A stretch of DNA of 64,000 nucleotides from Limnanthes douglasii subsp. nivea (lineage: Eukaryota; Streptophyta; Magnoliopsida; Brassicales; Limnanthaceae): positions 143,202,973 through 143,266,972 of the forward strand of contig JAUPFV010000004.1 of NCBI GenBank assembly GCA_036936605.1, given 5' to 3'. A model generated the notes under the pieces. The model did not search any database. It saw only the letters and a list, made by a program, of their open reading frames with translations, and was not told the origin of the DNA. Shown here one piece after another: positions 10,792 through 21,887 of this stretch (within the stretch, counting starts at the first letter, position 1; the number at the start of each line of letters is the position of its first letter). Made by a program: the position numbers and the translations under genes.

Positions 10792-11860
10792 TTAGTTTCC
10801 TGCTTTTGTACATGCTATTTTTTTTCTATAAATGTTGTCAATTAGCAGTTGTATATATTTTTTTAACGTGATAAAATCCCTCGTATCATGGCCTACATCA
10901 TTATGATACTTATAGTATATGTTGTTAAGATTTTTCAAAAAGATCTGAATAGGGAACGCTTTCCAAAATTGGACATGCTTATTTGTTTTTTCAAAACTAA
11001 TCGACACGCATTCAGTTAATTCGGCAAAGTGGGCGGGTCAGATCCATTTGTTTGATATGATGTCGGGCTGCAACTTGAGCACTCACTATGAAACCTTGCC
11101 CATGAAGACTGCGAGCTTGATAATCTTCGTTAAAATTTATGCACTGCCGGATAAGTAATGATTAGTCGAGGTTGTGGGATCGACACAAGATTTTATTGGT
11201 ACCAGTACGACCGCAGACTACACACTTTATTGTAACTGAGCTGCCACCTTGGACGCTTGGGTTTTCTCAATTAGAATCCATTTTTTGACATGTGCTAATA
11301 AGGCCGCGAAGGGATAAACTTGTTTCTTTGTTACGACCTCATTCATGGGTCGGACAAAAGACCTAATCTAAACCCCATCAACGCTACGTTCTCCTTGCAC
11401 TAGTCTAGATCGGTTTTAGCATCAACGAAACGCCGAGTGTAGTCCCTCAAACTTTTGCCAAACTTTTGTCTACAGTTGACAATTGTGTCCTTATTTGCTT
11501 CCTGAATATTACCCAAAACATGTAAAAAACATTTATGCAACCTGGCGGCAATCAGTTGTACCAATTCGAGACTTGGTCTTTGAATGTTTGTGAAAATGCG
11601 AGGAAAAATCGTTTGTCATCATTATCAAAGTTTAGTATAAAGTTTTTGAACAACTCCAAATGGTTGTTCGGGTCCTTCTCCACATTGTACTTTTCTAACA
11701 GGAAAATATCAAAACGCTTGGGATGATGCCCCAAAAACATTTCTTTAAATAGAGAGGATGAACTCCAATTATGTCTGACCTCAAAAGCACCACTCCCTAG
11801 AACTTCTAAATGAGTTGCGTACAGATCTTCCTCATGGGGGTTAGCAAACTGACTGCTCAC
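10792..11860 (-). pseudogene. Gypsy gag remnant
   Basis: Two frames are readable. 11552-11860 contains FLLEKYNVEKDPNNHLELFK and FSQTFKDQVSNWYN, the retrotransposon gag core. 10792-11007 contains YYKYHNDVGHDTRDF, the histidine-rich motif near the gag C-terminus in Tat elements. Between them lie stops. A 21-bp perfect inverted repeat (10715-10735 and 11232-11252) spans this part. Confidence 0.65.
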
Positions 11861-12589
11861 CCTATACCCATATGTATGGCTACCCGACGGAAACTAAACC
11901 TGAGGTGCATTTTGCTCTATTCTTTTAACAATGATTTCCATATCTTTATCCATTGAGGCAATGGTTTTCTTATCTACTTTATTCATATTTCATTTCAATA
12001 CTCTCGATCAACGAGAGATACGACGTCCGATTTCTTGATTTTCAAAAATCTATTTTTCTTCTTATGGCGTTAGTATTCACGGTCTGGGGATGATGATTAA
12101 TCTGATGAGTCATAAACAGAAGATTCGGTAGGCTCTTGTACCATCGCTTTAATTTTCTTCCACTTTTCCTCTTTGGAAACCAGAAATCTTGTCGTCGCTC
12201 CTTGACCCGAACCTAATCACAGTTTTCTTCATCATCCAGACCCTGGTCCAGGTTTTTTTCTTTATTGCTATCAGGCGACCGCTCTCTTCGAACTCCCGAA
12301 CTGTTCCTCTTATTTTCCAAAATCGCCTCTTTACCGTCGTTGAGCTTAATTATATCATCAACTACTGCATGGTCATAATAAGGATCGAGCACTTGCCTCA
12401 CCCTGTTTGTGTTAATCAATATCGTAATGTGACTCTTCAACGTTTTTTCCTTCAAATCGGCGATCCTTAGAATAAGACACGATTCCGATGTCTTCCAATC
12501 CTACAACTTGTCCCTCTACATAATATGTGTTAATATTTATTTAATTTTGTGATTTAAAAGACCCTGTCACCGGGTATCACTCTGGTTTT

Positions 12590-12606
12590 TCCACAGAATG
12601 CGCCAA
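12590..12606 (-). other. Primer-binding site of Gypsy element
   Basis: On the minus strand the LTR end ACCATCA is followed immediately by TTGGCGCATTCTGTGG. The TTGGCG start next to an LTR end is typical of the tRNA primer site of plant Gypsy elements. The matching tRNA was not determined. Confidence 0.55.
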
Positions 12607-12980
12607 TGATGGTTCCAGAAATACCCGGACGCTAAATCTGCTACCACAAAAAATTTATAACCAGATTTAGAGAGAGAAACATGGGATTCAAGAGAGAATG
12701 TGGTAAAAAGTAGCTATTCAATATCAAATGTTCACCCTTCCCCCACAAAGGGAATTTTACCTTATATAGTAAAAGTAGTGGGCCCTAACCTACATGGATG
12801 GTCCACTTTTTCTTATTTCTTACCTTATTTATTCTATTCCTACCCATACATTCATTATTTACAAGATAAGTCCTCCTTCTTTTCTATTTTATCATTCTTG
12901 TTACAAACTATTATTACAAAATATATATACCCTTGTTTTTTGCTGACCCGCTTGAGCCCAAATAATTTACGCTCTTATCA
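12607..12980 (-). repeat. 5' LTR of Gypsy remnant, 374 bp
   Basis: On the minus strand it starts TGATAAGAGCGTAAATTATT and ends GGAACCATCA, so it has TGAT...ATCA 4-bp inverted ends. The right end is followed by the primer site and the left end abuts Copia copy A. The mate LTR was not found, since the other end of the element is missing. Confidence 0.65.
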
Positions 12981-12989
12981 GTAGCGACA

Positions 12990-14750
12990 AGACACTAAGA
13001 ACTAAGAAGAAAAATATTGTATAAAAAAATCTCTAAGAAGTATACACTATCATGTAACTATTTTATCCATGTTCGTACATATTAATCGATATCTAAAGGA
13101 GATTTAAAATAAAAATCTAAGAGTTTGAGCGATTCAAACTTCTAACAATTGGTATCAAAGCCTCTCCCCCCAACATATCGATTTATAGTTTTGTTCTTAT
13201 AATTAATTGAAAAACATGGAGATTTAATTTTTAGTACATAATCCACACTATTAGTAAATTAATTGTTATATGAGTTGGTTATGATGTGAATTTAATGTTT
13301 CAATGTACAAAAATGATTGTAAGATTAAAATTAGATTTTAAAAAAAATTGAGTTTGATTTACTACTAAAAAAGTTCAGACCGCAACCAACAGACCCAAAA
13401 TCAATAAAAAACATCAGTTTTTGTACAACTTTACAGCAACAAAACTGATTGAATATGATATTTTCTGCAGTAGTTACCGTGATAACTGGCTATTTTGCCA
13501 CAACAACGACGATATTTGTCGTGTCGATTTAGAGAAAATGCAACAAAAATACCTCATTCAACTGCCTAACTTGGGTGCACCTTAATGGGTCTTTTATCGC
13601 ACATGAAACCACATGATATGTTTATACTTTTTTTAATGTGTGGTTGTTATTTTTGTATTTAATTAATAAATGGATTGGATGACTAAGATTTTCCAGAATT
13701 TGATAAGTGAATCATAAAGTTAACATAATCGACCAAAAGGAAGGTTATTTATGAATTGTGGAACTTAGGACCTTCAAAATTTATGGTTAATACTATTTCA
13801 CGCATTACTCGACCAAAAAAAGGTTAATATTTGGCATATTAAATCATGAACATAAGACTGCCACTCCAAACGAGGGTTTACCCGAATTAACTCAATTATA
13901 GTTGGATAAACAACAACTTTTCTCAAACTCATACACATTCATGTAAATATGTTTTCCCAAATATATCTTATTACGATGTATGTTATGTTTCACATGTAAT
14001 ATACTATGTTTTAAAAGATATTTTCTAAGGATTATATATCAAATAAGTGTATAACTTATATAGTATGTGTTATGTGTTGTTATAGTTAATAACTTAAACC
14101 AATTATGCAATAAAGCTCATATTTGAGATGGGTTAGTTTTTTCTAATAAATAAAGGACATGAATTTGTATATGAATGTCACAATCTTGATTTGATATTAA
14201 GGAATAAGAAGACTATGTTCCATACTAAATACAGGTCTTTTAAGGAGAATATGTTTTTAAGGCGTGAGAAAAGTCAAATAGGTTGTTCTCGAAATCATAA
14301 AACAATGAATACCTTTGATATTCTATGGGTTGTCACAACTGAAATTACCCATACAATAAAATCTCTCAGAGTATTTGAGAAATTGTTTCCCAAGTTTAAT
14401 AAGATGCAAATTAAGATGTTGCTGATATAACACTCCACCACGAAGTTTAATGAAAAAAAAATAAGGCAACATATTTTTGGAATCACACTTATCACCTCAA
14501 ATTCAAAAGAACTTAAGATTGACATACTCAAGGAAATTTTAGTAGGTTTGAATGTTAGTTTTCTTAGGTGTGAGAAATAAAGGGTTAATAAACATACTTT
14601 TTATGTTACTTTGGAGGAGAGGAGAGTGAAACAAAATGTCTTACGGTGCACATGGTGAGTTCTTGACATGGAAAGCATACAAGAGAGAGTATGATAAATT
14701 ATTTGGTAAGTCTTTTGATTCACGAGCAAAGAAATACAAGAAATCACTTA
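12990..14750 (+). mobile_element. Copia copy A, truncated 5' end with gag
   Basis: It begins inside an LTR end, then carries a Met-tRNA-type primer site (ATTGGTATCAAAGCC at about 13147-13161) and a long leader. Gag traces at 14191-14640 follow, including the frame with VFEKLFPKFNKMQIKMLL. Across about 1.7 kb it parallels copy B at 16365-18060, and in reverse it parallels 36.4-34.9 kb. Similarity stops near 14750, so no protease or pol remains. The LTR is cut on its left by the Gypsy LTR ending at 12980. Confidence 0.65.
14191..14640 (+). pseudogene. Copia gag (UBN2-type) remnant, copy A
   Basis: A 79-codon frame ends in VFEKLFPKFNKMQIKMLL. After a stop the same frame goes on with FNEKKIRQHIFGITLIT and LKIDILKEILVGLNVSFL. 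The spacing of these helices is that of the UBN2/gag-polypeptide domain of plant Copia capsid proteins. Several stops are present. Confidence 0.55.
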
Positions 14751-15870
14751 CTGCAAGTCACTTACTATATTTGTTTTATATTAATTTGTTTCGAAATATT
14801 ATCAATTTGTTTGGAACTATTAACCTAGTATTTAGTTAGTAATATTTTTTTATGTGTTAATTATTTATGTGTTGAAGTTTAAAAATATTTGTTGATGTTT
14901 TTTAAAAATTTATTTTTAAGTGTTAATTAATTATATATTTTATTAAAAATCTTCTTGAAGATGTTTAAATGTTCAACAAGATTTTCAAGAACTTCATATG
15001 AGGTTTGATCTACTAAATCAAAATAAGTTTTATGGGTGAAGTTAGTAAATTAGGTTGTTTTGGGTTTTGAATGAACTTAGGATACGCTTAGTGTTTTTAT
15101 TTCATTAATAACAGTTCTGTAATTAAATAAAACTTGAGGGTTAATTTTGTACCAAAAAAGTCAAACATGAGGCAAATACGTTTTTTGGATAAACTTAGAT
15201 TAGTTTTGGGTATCCATAGCCCGACTCTTTAATAATTTGGCCGGAAGGTCAAATATAATACTCTAAAATTATTAAAATTGAGTTTGATTATAAGATTTAT
15301 CTTTTCTGATGTTTTATTTTTAACATCGAGTTTCTTGACTTCCATTAATTTAGATAAAAAAAACAAAATATATTTTGTTTTTGGTTTAAGAACTAGAGGT
15401 ATGTTTCAAGAACAAATTTTAGGGCTTGAAGAAAAATCATGTTCAATCCCTAAAAGTTTAAGATAGTAACATTTTTTGTGTGTTAGTGAATATAAATATT
15501 ACTTTTTTCATTAAGAATCATCTTAATCTATAGGTTTTTGGGGATATTTTTGGTTGATAAAAACTCAACAATTGGTCAAATTTAGTGTCTTTGGAGGAGA
15601 AAATAATACACGATACAATTTTAGCATGACCCTGATGTTGTCACATTTTTCATTATATTTCCTCTAATATTGCTTATCTTTAATACTACTTATTTTACTA
15701 TTTACATCGGTCATTCCATTTGTTGAACCAATATTCAATATCTTTTTTACACTGTGTGCCACTTCAAACATTTATTTAACAACAAATCTGATACTTCAAG
15801 AATATTGACTAATCTCATTCTAAAAATATTTATCATTTTATAATTTTTTTATCGAAATAAACCCATCACA
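14751..15870. other. Spacer between Copia copies A and B
   Basis: AT-rich, no supported gene. Short chance frames only (for example 15278-15466). It may be decayed element sequence but I cannot assign it. Confidence 0.5.
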
Positions 15871-15879
15871 AAACCTATA

Positions 15880-16483
15880 GGTTGTAAACTTATAGATTTA
15901 GCCACAATCAATGATGTATTTGGTCATTGTTTATGAATTGGTTAATTAATAAGTAATCGGATACATATAATAACTAGGATTTGTACCAAGAGATGAAAAG
16001 CAATTATTAAGTTAATTGTGTAAATAGTGGGTCAAATTCAGGTTTTATGAATGATTGAACCCGCATGTTGATAATTAAGACTAAACATAAATTTTAGGGA
16101 CTAATTTAGTAGAAAAAAGTTAGTCATATTATGATCCCTCACAATAGAGAGAAATTTAAGGTTATGAGTGTAACTGGACTTAAATCCAAATCCCTAACTC
16201 CACTTCATGCATAAAGAAATTCATCGACTAGTTAAAAGATCTAAGCCAATATATTTTCTCTTTTCATCTTATATCATCTCAATCTTTAAGATCCAGAGAC
16301 CTAAATTTTCATTAAGAAATTAAAATTGGGAGATCATGGGTTATAGTGACATGACAATAAAACGATCTCTAAGATGTATACACTATCATGTAAGTCTTTC
16401 TTCCACGTTCTTAGGGATTGACCGATATCTAAAGGTGATTCAAAATACAAATCTAAGAGTTTGAGTGATTGAAACTTCTAAAA
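15880..16483 (+). repeat. LTR of Copia copy B
   Basis: Homology to 26213-26700 and 36280-36660 (both reversed) defines it, for example ACTAAACATAAATTTTAGGG against ACTAAACATAAAATTTGTAG. The end is set by the primer site ATTGGTATCAAAGC at 16484. The start is not defined by a clear TG terminus. Confidence 0.55.
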
Positions 16484-17519
16484 ATTGGTATCAAAGCGTC
16501 CCCCAACATACTGATTTATAGTTTGTTCTTATAATGAATTTAAAATCATGCATATTTAATTTTTGGTACATAATCCACACTATTAGTAAATTAATTTTTG
16601 TTTGAGTTGGTTGGGATATGAATTTAAGGTTTCAATTTCATGTTTTACTTATATAAAGCATGTTAGGGGTTTTCCTTTAATATATAAAGATGATTGTAAG
16701 ATACAAATTAGAGTTATAAAAAAAATTAATTTTGAGTTTTATTTATTACTAAAAAGGCTCAAACCGCAAAAAAACATTAGTTATCGTACATATTTACCGT
16801 AAAAAAACTGATGATAGACAATAGTTGCCCCAATAGTTACCATGACAACTGGCCATTATTTTAACAACGTCGATATTAGTCGTGTCGATGTCGAGCAACT
16901 ATAACAAAAATACCTCCTTTTAGTTGCTTAACTTGGATGCACCATAATGGGTCTTCCATCGCATATGAGACTGCATGATATGTTTAGACTTGCTATTTTT
17001 ATTTGTGATTGTTGTTTGGTATTTGAATAATATATCTATTCCATGACTAAGATTGTTATGAATTTTATAAGTGAATCATAAAGTCATAGACCCAAATGAA
17101 GGTTGTTTGTGAATTGAGGAACTTAGGGCTTAAATAATTTATGGTTAATACTATATCATGCATTACTGGGTCAGAAGAAGGTTACTATTTGACATATTAA
17201 ATCACGAACATAAGACTGGAAGTCCAAATGAGGGTTTACCCAAAAAAACTCAATTGAAGTTATATAAACAACAACTTTTCTCAAACTCGTACACATTCAT
17301 GTCAATATGTTTGTCTAAAGGTATCTTATTACAGTATATATTATGTTTCACATGTAATATACTATGTTTAAAAAATATTTTCTAAGGATTATATATCAAA
17401 TAAATGTATAACTTATATGGTATGTGTCATGTGTTGTTGTAGTTAATAACTTAAACCAATTAAGAAATAGACCTCATATTTAAGGTGTGTTAGTTTTTTC
17501 TAATTAAAACATGGATTTG

Positions 17520-18310
17520 TATTTGAACTGTAACGATCTTGATTTGACATTAAGGAATAAAAAGCTCATGTTTCTCACTAAAGATAGGTCTCTCAAGGAG
17601 AAATTATTATTAAGGCGTGAGAAAATTAAAATAGGTTGTTCTTGAAATCATAAAACAGTGAATACCTTTGACATTCTATGAGTTGTCACAACTGAAATTA
17701 TCCATACAATAAAATATCTCAAAGTATTTGAGAAAAGTTTTACCAATTTTAGTGAGATGAAGATGAATATGTTTTTGATACAACACTCCATCATGAAGTT
17801 TAATGGAAAAAAATTTATAAAGCAACATGTATTTGGAATGACAATGATCGTCTCAAATTGAAAGGCACTTACGATTGATATTCTCAAGGAAGTTTTAGTA
17901 AGTTTGCATTTTAGTTTTTCTTAGGTGTGAGAATTAAAGAGTTAATAAACATACTTTTCATGCTACGTTGGAGGAGAAGAGAGTGAAACCATAATGTCTT
18001 ACGGTGCACATCGTGAGTTCATGACATGAAAAGCATAAAAGAGAGAGTGTGATAATTTCAGTTGTGAATGTTTCTCTTTTGAAGATGACATGAAACCTCA
18101 AAAAAGAGTGTAAAAGTATCAAGATTATATAAAGGTTCACGGTAATATCACAACTCTAACGTGTTAAAAAATAAATTTAGTTTCAGTTGTAGGACACATA
18201 TGGTGGGTTGATACGGTTGCGACCATCCATGTTTGTAATTCTTTGAAGGGGTAGGATAAGGAGTAAAAACCTCAGTGATGGTGAACGATCCATGTATCAA
18301 GTAAATGTCA
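17520..18310 (+). pseudogene. Copia gag and protease remnants, copy B
   Basis: Gag similarity to copy A runs to about 18060 with many stops. At about 18195-18240 the plus strand reads WWVDTVATIHVCNSLKG, equivalent to the Copia protease motif W.DSGA..H; the glycine of the active-site triad is replaced by valine. Confidence 0.5.
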
Positions 18311-18589
18311 ATTCGTGTTTAGTTTATGTCATTTGTGATTTGTAATTGTTGATTTCTATTAAAGATTTCTTGTATTTGAAAGATATTATAAGAAATTTGA
18401 TATTTTTTTCTAATTAGCCATCTTTGGATATTCAAGTATTTTTGTTAATAATCAAATGATGCTTTCTTTACATGATCATATGATAGACACTAGATATTTA
18501 ACAATGAATTACAAGTATTTATTAAGATAATATTAAGGTGGTAAACTAAATTATAAAGGTGAAGATTTAAGTACTCATTGACACAAAAA

Positions 18590-19090
18590 CTTAGGTCATA
18601 TCGTTAAGAGAATAATGGATAACATTTTTGTTAAAAAATTTATTAAGTTCACTTGATTATTTAAATTTAGGTGCTTACATCGAATGTAGCAAGGAAAATT
18701 AGACAAAGATGAAAAGTTACATACATACAGAGAAAAATAAATCTTAGACTTCATATATACCGATGAATGTGGACTATTCCAAAAAACATAATTGAATGAG
18801 CATAGTATTTCCTCTCATTTGTAGATGACTTTTAGGTACGAGTATTCATACCTAATTCATGACATATGAGAAGTCTTGAGATAAGTTCTTAGCTTTTAGT
18901 GGTAAAAGCATTAAGTGCATCAGATTTGACCATGATAATGAGTATTATGGCATATATTAGGTTTTCAATGAATAATGTCATTAATTTTGTAAATTACCCA
19001 GAGGACTGCAATATAATTTTTCAAAATACAACGACGAGTTTACCCAACGTAAAACTATAAATTCTTCATAGGTATGCTAGATTGCAGAAA
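18590..19090 (+). pseudogene. Copia integrase remnant, copy B
   Basis: Broken frames keep recognisable order: GHIVKRIMDNIFVKKFIK (the pre-integrase segment), GKLDKDEKLHTYREK, LDFIYTDECGLF (first catalytic Asp region), then YSYLIHD, and YPEDCNIIFQNTTTSLPNV, equivalent to the stretch before the QQNG..E motif. The last catalytic part is lost. Confidence 0.5.
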
Positions 19091-19420
19091 GTAATTACAT
19101 TATGTTTCGTAATAGATAAATAGTATATTTGAAAAATACGACTAAAACATGAGTTAAAAATACAATGTTATTCTGAAATAAATCTAACAAAATCACATGT
19201 GAAACCTAGAAATATACATTGCACAACACAAGGACGCTAGGTTTCGCAATACACTGACGATGAACATCATTTTCTCTTCCCTTATCAGAATTTACAAATC
19301 TCATGAAAAATAGTCGAAAATAATTATACTTCTTCCACGTCTGTTTTCAATGGAGTTTCCACGAAAACTGTGATATTAATATACGTCATTTCTTCATTTA
19401 TTTCGGTCATATATTCGATT

Positions 19421-20120
19421 TTTTAAATGAATGATTTTTTGAAATTAATAACAATAAAATTTTGGATTAACGATAAGTGATTTTTTAATTTAAAAAATTT
19501 GATATAAAAACTTTATGAGTTTTAAAATTTTTGAATTTATACGGCATATATTCATGCTTAGTAAAAATAATAGGTAACAATAAATAACTAAAATAAAAAA
19601 AAAATCTAAATTTGTCAATCAATAACAATTTATAATAAACAAAAAGAAGTGATTTCACAACTACAAATAATAAGAAAAAGCCTCCCCTATATCTGTTTCT
19701 AAGGTATGGGGCTTTATTTTCAATAGTGGGCTGGACTCCGGTTGAGACTGAATATGTGTTGGGCTTTCGCTAGATCAATTTAAGGCATGGACCGTGGTGT
19801 ACCCGATCTATTTTATGATATACTTGACTTTAATTCCTGATTTTTTTTTTACTTCATTTACAAAAGAGAAGGAAATTGAGGTTTCTATTTCTACTTTATG
19901 GCCATAAACCCAACATGATGTATAATTATATTGATTATATAGAACAGTATAAATTATTTTATGTTTAGGAGAAAAGTAGAACAATGATGGTTACCTCAAT
20001 ATTACCGTTACACACAACGGTTCACAGTTCTTACCCGGGAACCAAATTCAAAAGACAAAAGAAAAAGCAAAAGGCAATAATACCAATCCAGCTTTTTCCT
20101 TTCCTTTTCATTTTTAAAAA
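19421..20120. other. Upstream region of host gene
   Basis: No ORF. It includes a GC-richer block near 19680-19810 and a purine-rich stretch near 20050-20090. It probably contains the promoter of the gene at 20203, but specific elements beyond the TATA box cannot be named. Confidence 0.45.
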
Positions 20121-20131
20121 ACCAGCCAAGT

Positions 20132-20140
20132 CTATATAGA
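20132..20140 (+). promoter_or_regulatory. TATA box of MGCC gene
   Basis: CTATATAGA lies 70 bases before the ATG at 20203. This spacing fits a start site near 20165 and a leader of about 40 bases. A pyrimidine/CA-rich leader follows. Confidence 0.55.
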
Positions 20141-20202
20141 AAATAGTTCACCAAACACTCTTTTCATTTCACTCTCAAATTCCAAATCCGAAACACAGCA
20201 AA

Positions 20203-21099
20203 ATGGGTTGTTGTATTAGTAAATGCAATCCAAATATTGAATTCGGAGAAAACAAAAAAGAAGAAAAAGAAGTCATAAATGTTCAAGACAAGCTTGTTAT
20301 CACAAATTACCACCAACCACCAAAACCTCAACTTCAGTTCTCAAGAAAAGTGAATCCAACTCCATTTCAAGCTAAAGAAAATCCGATATCACACTCGAAT
20401 ATATCTCCACGTTCCCTTTCGATTTCACCTTCTAGTTCTTCCGTTTCCTCGATGACTTGTACCACAAGTAACAATACAATCAGCTCATTATCTTCGCTCT
20501 CAAGTGTATCTTCGGTCCCAAAGGAAAAATCTTTCTCCAACGAATTCTTACGATCTTGTTACTACGAAAATCCTCACATAAATCGGATCAACTCGATCAG
20601 AAAAGCTTCTAATTCCCTTAAAGCTACAAAACCACAAAACGTTGAAGTAAATCAATCGATTCTTCAAAAAAGAGTCCGGTCTATTTCTCCGAATTATGAT
20701 AATTCACTAACAAGGCAAAAAAGTTTCCGTAAAGAGCACGAAAGGGTTGTTCGTTCTTCGAGTTCGTTACAAAGCAGTAGAAATTTGAGGTCTCCTTCTC
20801 CTAGCAGAAGATTTTCTAGTATTGGTGAAAGCCATTTGTCTAATGTGCCAAGAAATGAAAGTTTTTGTACAAAGAGAAAGTCGGGTTCTTTATCAGCAAG
20901 GCAAACAAGTATGAGCCGAAACAAGATGGAAGTGGATTCGAGGTCTTTCTCGAGGAATAAAGAGACTTGTATTAATAGGGTAACCTCTAAAATAGACCAA
21001 ATTGCGGTTCAAGAAGCACTTTCCGGCCAGAATGAGTATGTTCCTATAGAAGATGTTAATAACCCGCTTATTTCTTTAGACTGTTTTATATTTTTGTAG
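20203..21099 (+). CDS. Serine-rich protein with MGCC lipidation-type N-terminus
   Basis: This is a complete 298-residue ORF in one exon and the only clearly intact host gene in the window. It starts MGCCISKC: Gly2 is a classic N-myristoylation site and Cys3, Cys4 and Cys8 could be palmitoylated, so the protein is probably held at the plasma membrane. Residues about 65-110 are almost all Ser/Thr, and residues 185-250 are basic and Ser/Arg-rich (SPSPSRRFSS), with several RQ(K/T)S-like phosphosites. The rest looks disordered. The C-terminus ends NNPLISLDCFIFL, a hydrophobic tail that I believe recurs in plant uncharacterised serine-rich proteins of this type. No catalytic domain is visible and the role is unknown. 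The start is supported by the MGCC motif, an A at -3 and a TATA box 70 bases upstream. Codon use and the lack of stops set it apart from the dead repeats on both sides. Confidence 0.85.
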   Translation: MGCCISKCNPNIEFGENKKEEKEVINVQDKLVITNYHQPPKPQLQFSRKVNPTPFQAKENPISHSNISPRSLSISPSSSSVSSMTCTTSNNTISSLSSLSSVSSVPKEKSFSNEFLRSCYYENPHINRINSIRKASNSLKATKPQNVEVNQSILQKRVRSISPNYDNSLTRQKSFRKEHERVVRSSSSLQSSRNLRSPSPSRRFSSIGESHLSNVPRNESFCTKRKSGSLSARQTSMSRNKMEVDSRSFSRNKETCINRVTSKIDQIAVQEALSGQNEYVPIEDVNNPLISLDCFIFL

Positions 21100-21486
21100 A
21101 AATACATACGACGTGTCTATGTTTAATTTTGTGTGTGCATCCGAGAAAAGTATAGACATAAACTTTAAGCGTTTAGGTTGGTTTACTTGTTGGGTTGTTT
21201 TTATAATTTATGACCGTTCGATGTTAGGTCTATATAATAACAATTACGTTTTGGTGTGTTTGTATATTGGGTTGCTTTTTATAATTCAGTCCTGTAACAT
21301 ATTACAAAGCGATGGATTTTGAATTATATTTATTTATGCTTTTGTAAAAGATTCTGATATTTTAACGTTTAACAACGAAGAACACTTAGGTATTTTAGCA
21401 ATGGTTTCCTGCAAATTGTTTTAGTTTTCGTTGTCTTGATGTTATAATTTCCAATATTCGGGTCTTGATTTTTTAATATAATCGTA
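21100..21486. other. 3' flank of MGCC gene
   Basis: T-rich sequence expected to hold the 3' UTR and poly(A) site. No canonical AATAAA was seen close to the stop, though AT-rich variants occur. A chance 69-codon frame (21113-21322) is not supported. Copia P starts 388 bases after the stop codon. Confidence 0.5.
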
Positions 21487-21707
21487 TGTTTAAGTTTAAA
21501 TGTTTTATTTTATGTTTATTTCCATTCAAATTTATTTAATAGAATAGATCAAATTTTTATAAATATTAATTTTTATTAAATGTTTTTATTAGATTTGACC
21601 AAAACTTTAGAAATTTCTTATAAAGTCTATTTAAGGGGTCTCCTTTCTCAAATCATTAATTTACATAATTTTCTCTTTCTCAATTTTCTCTCTCTCAATT
21701 TTATTTT
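21487..21707 (+). repeat. 5' LTR of Copia P
   Basis: Starts TGTTTAAGTTTAAATG and matches the 3' LTR at 25998 along its length. The end is set by the primer site TGTATGAGAGTCAA (about 21708-21723), a degenerate form of the usual TGGTATCAGAGC. A short CT-rich tail precedes it. Confidence 0.75.
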
Positions 21708-21724
21708 CTTGTATGAGAGTCAAA

Positions 21725-21880
21725 TTTTTTTTTAGAAAAGAAAAAACCAATTATTTTTTAAAAAGAAAAAGCCAATTTTTGTTTCTAGAAAAGAAAATGC
21801 CAATTTTTTCAGAAAAGAAAAACCCAATTTTTTTTCCATAAAAAGAAAAAGCCAAATTTTTTCTATCAAAAAAGAAAAAT
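21725..21880 (+). repeat. Imperfect tandem repeat in Copia P leader
   Basis: Five to six units of about 22-29 bp share the core AAAAGAAAANNCCAATTTTTT. They lie between the primer site and the gag ATG at 21888, so they form the untranslated leader of the genomic RNA. The alternation of A-rich and T-rich parts could base-pair. Confidence 0.65.
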
Positions 21881-21887
21881 AAACTCA

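Larger units (their letters stand above)
9245..12980 (-). mobile_element. Tat-type Gypsy remnant, 5' LTR to RT
   Basis: Read on the minus strand the order is 5' LTR (12980 to 12607), primer-binding site, gag, protease and RT, stopping at about 9245. RNase H, integrase, the extra ORF and the 3' LTR are missing. The gag zinc-knuckle-like motif YKYHNDVGHDT is shared with the plus-strand element at 53-59 kb (CKYHNDVGHDT), so both belong to one broad family. Stops in every domain show it is dead. Confidence 0.75.
15880..19420 (+). mobile_element. Copia copy B: LTR, gag, protease, integrase
   Basis: This copy has an LTR (about 15880-16483), a primer-binding site, a long leader, gag, protease and the first half of integrase, then fades by about 19.4 kb. 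No RT or RNase H follows before the host gene. The LTR matches both LTR remnants of Copia C (26.21-26.79 kb and 36.28-36.66 kb). All coding parts hold several stops. Confidence 0.65.
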
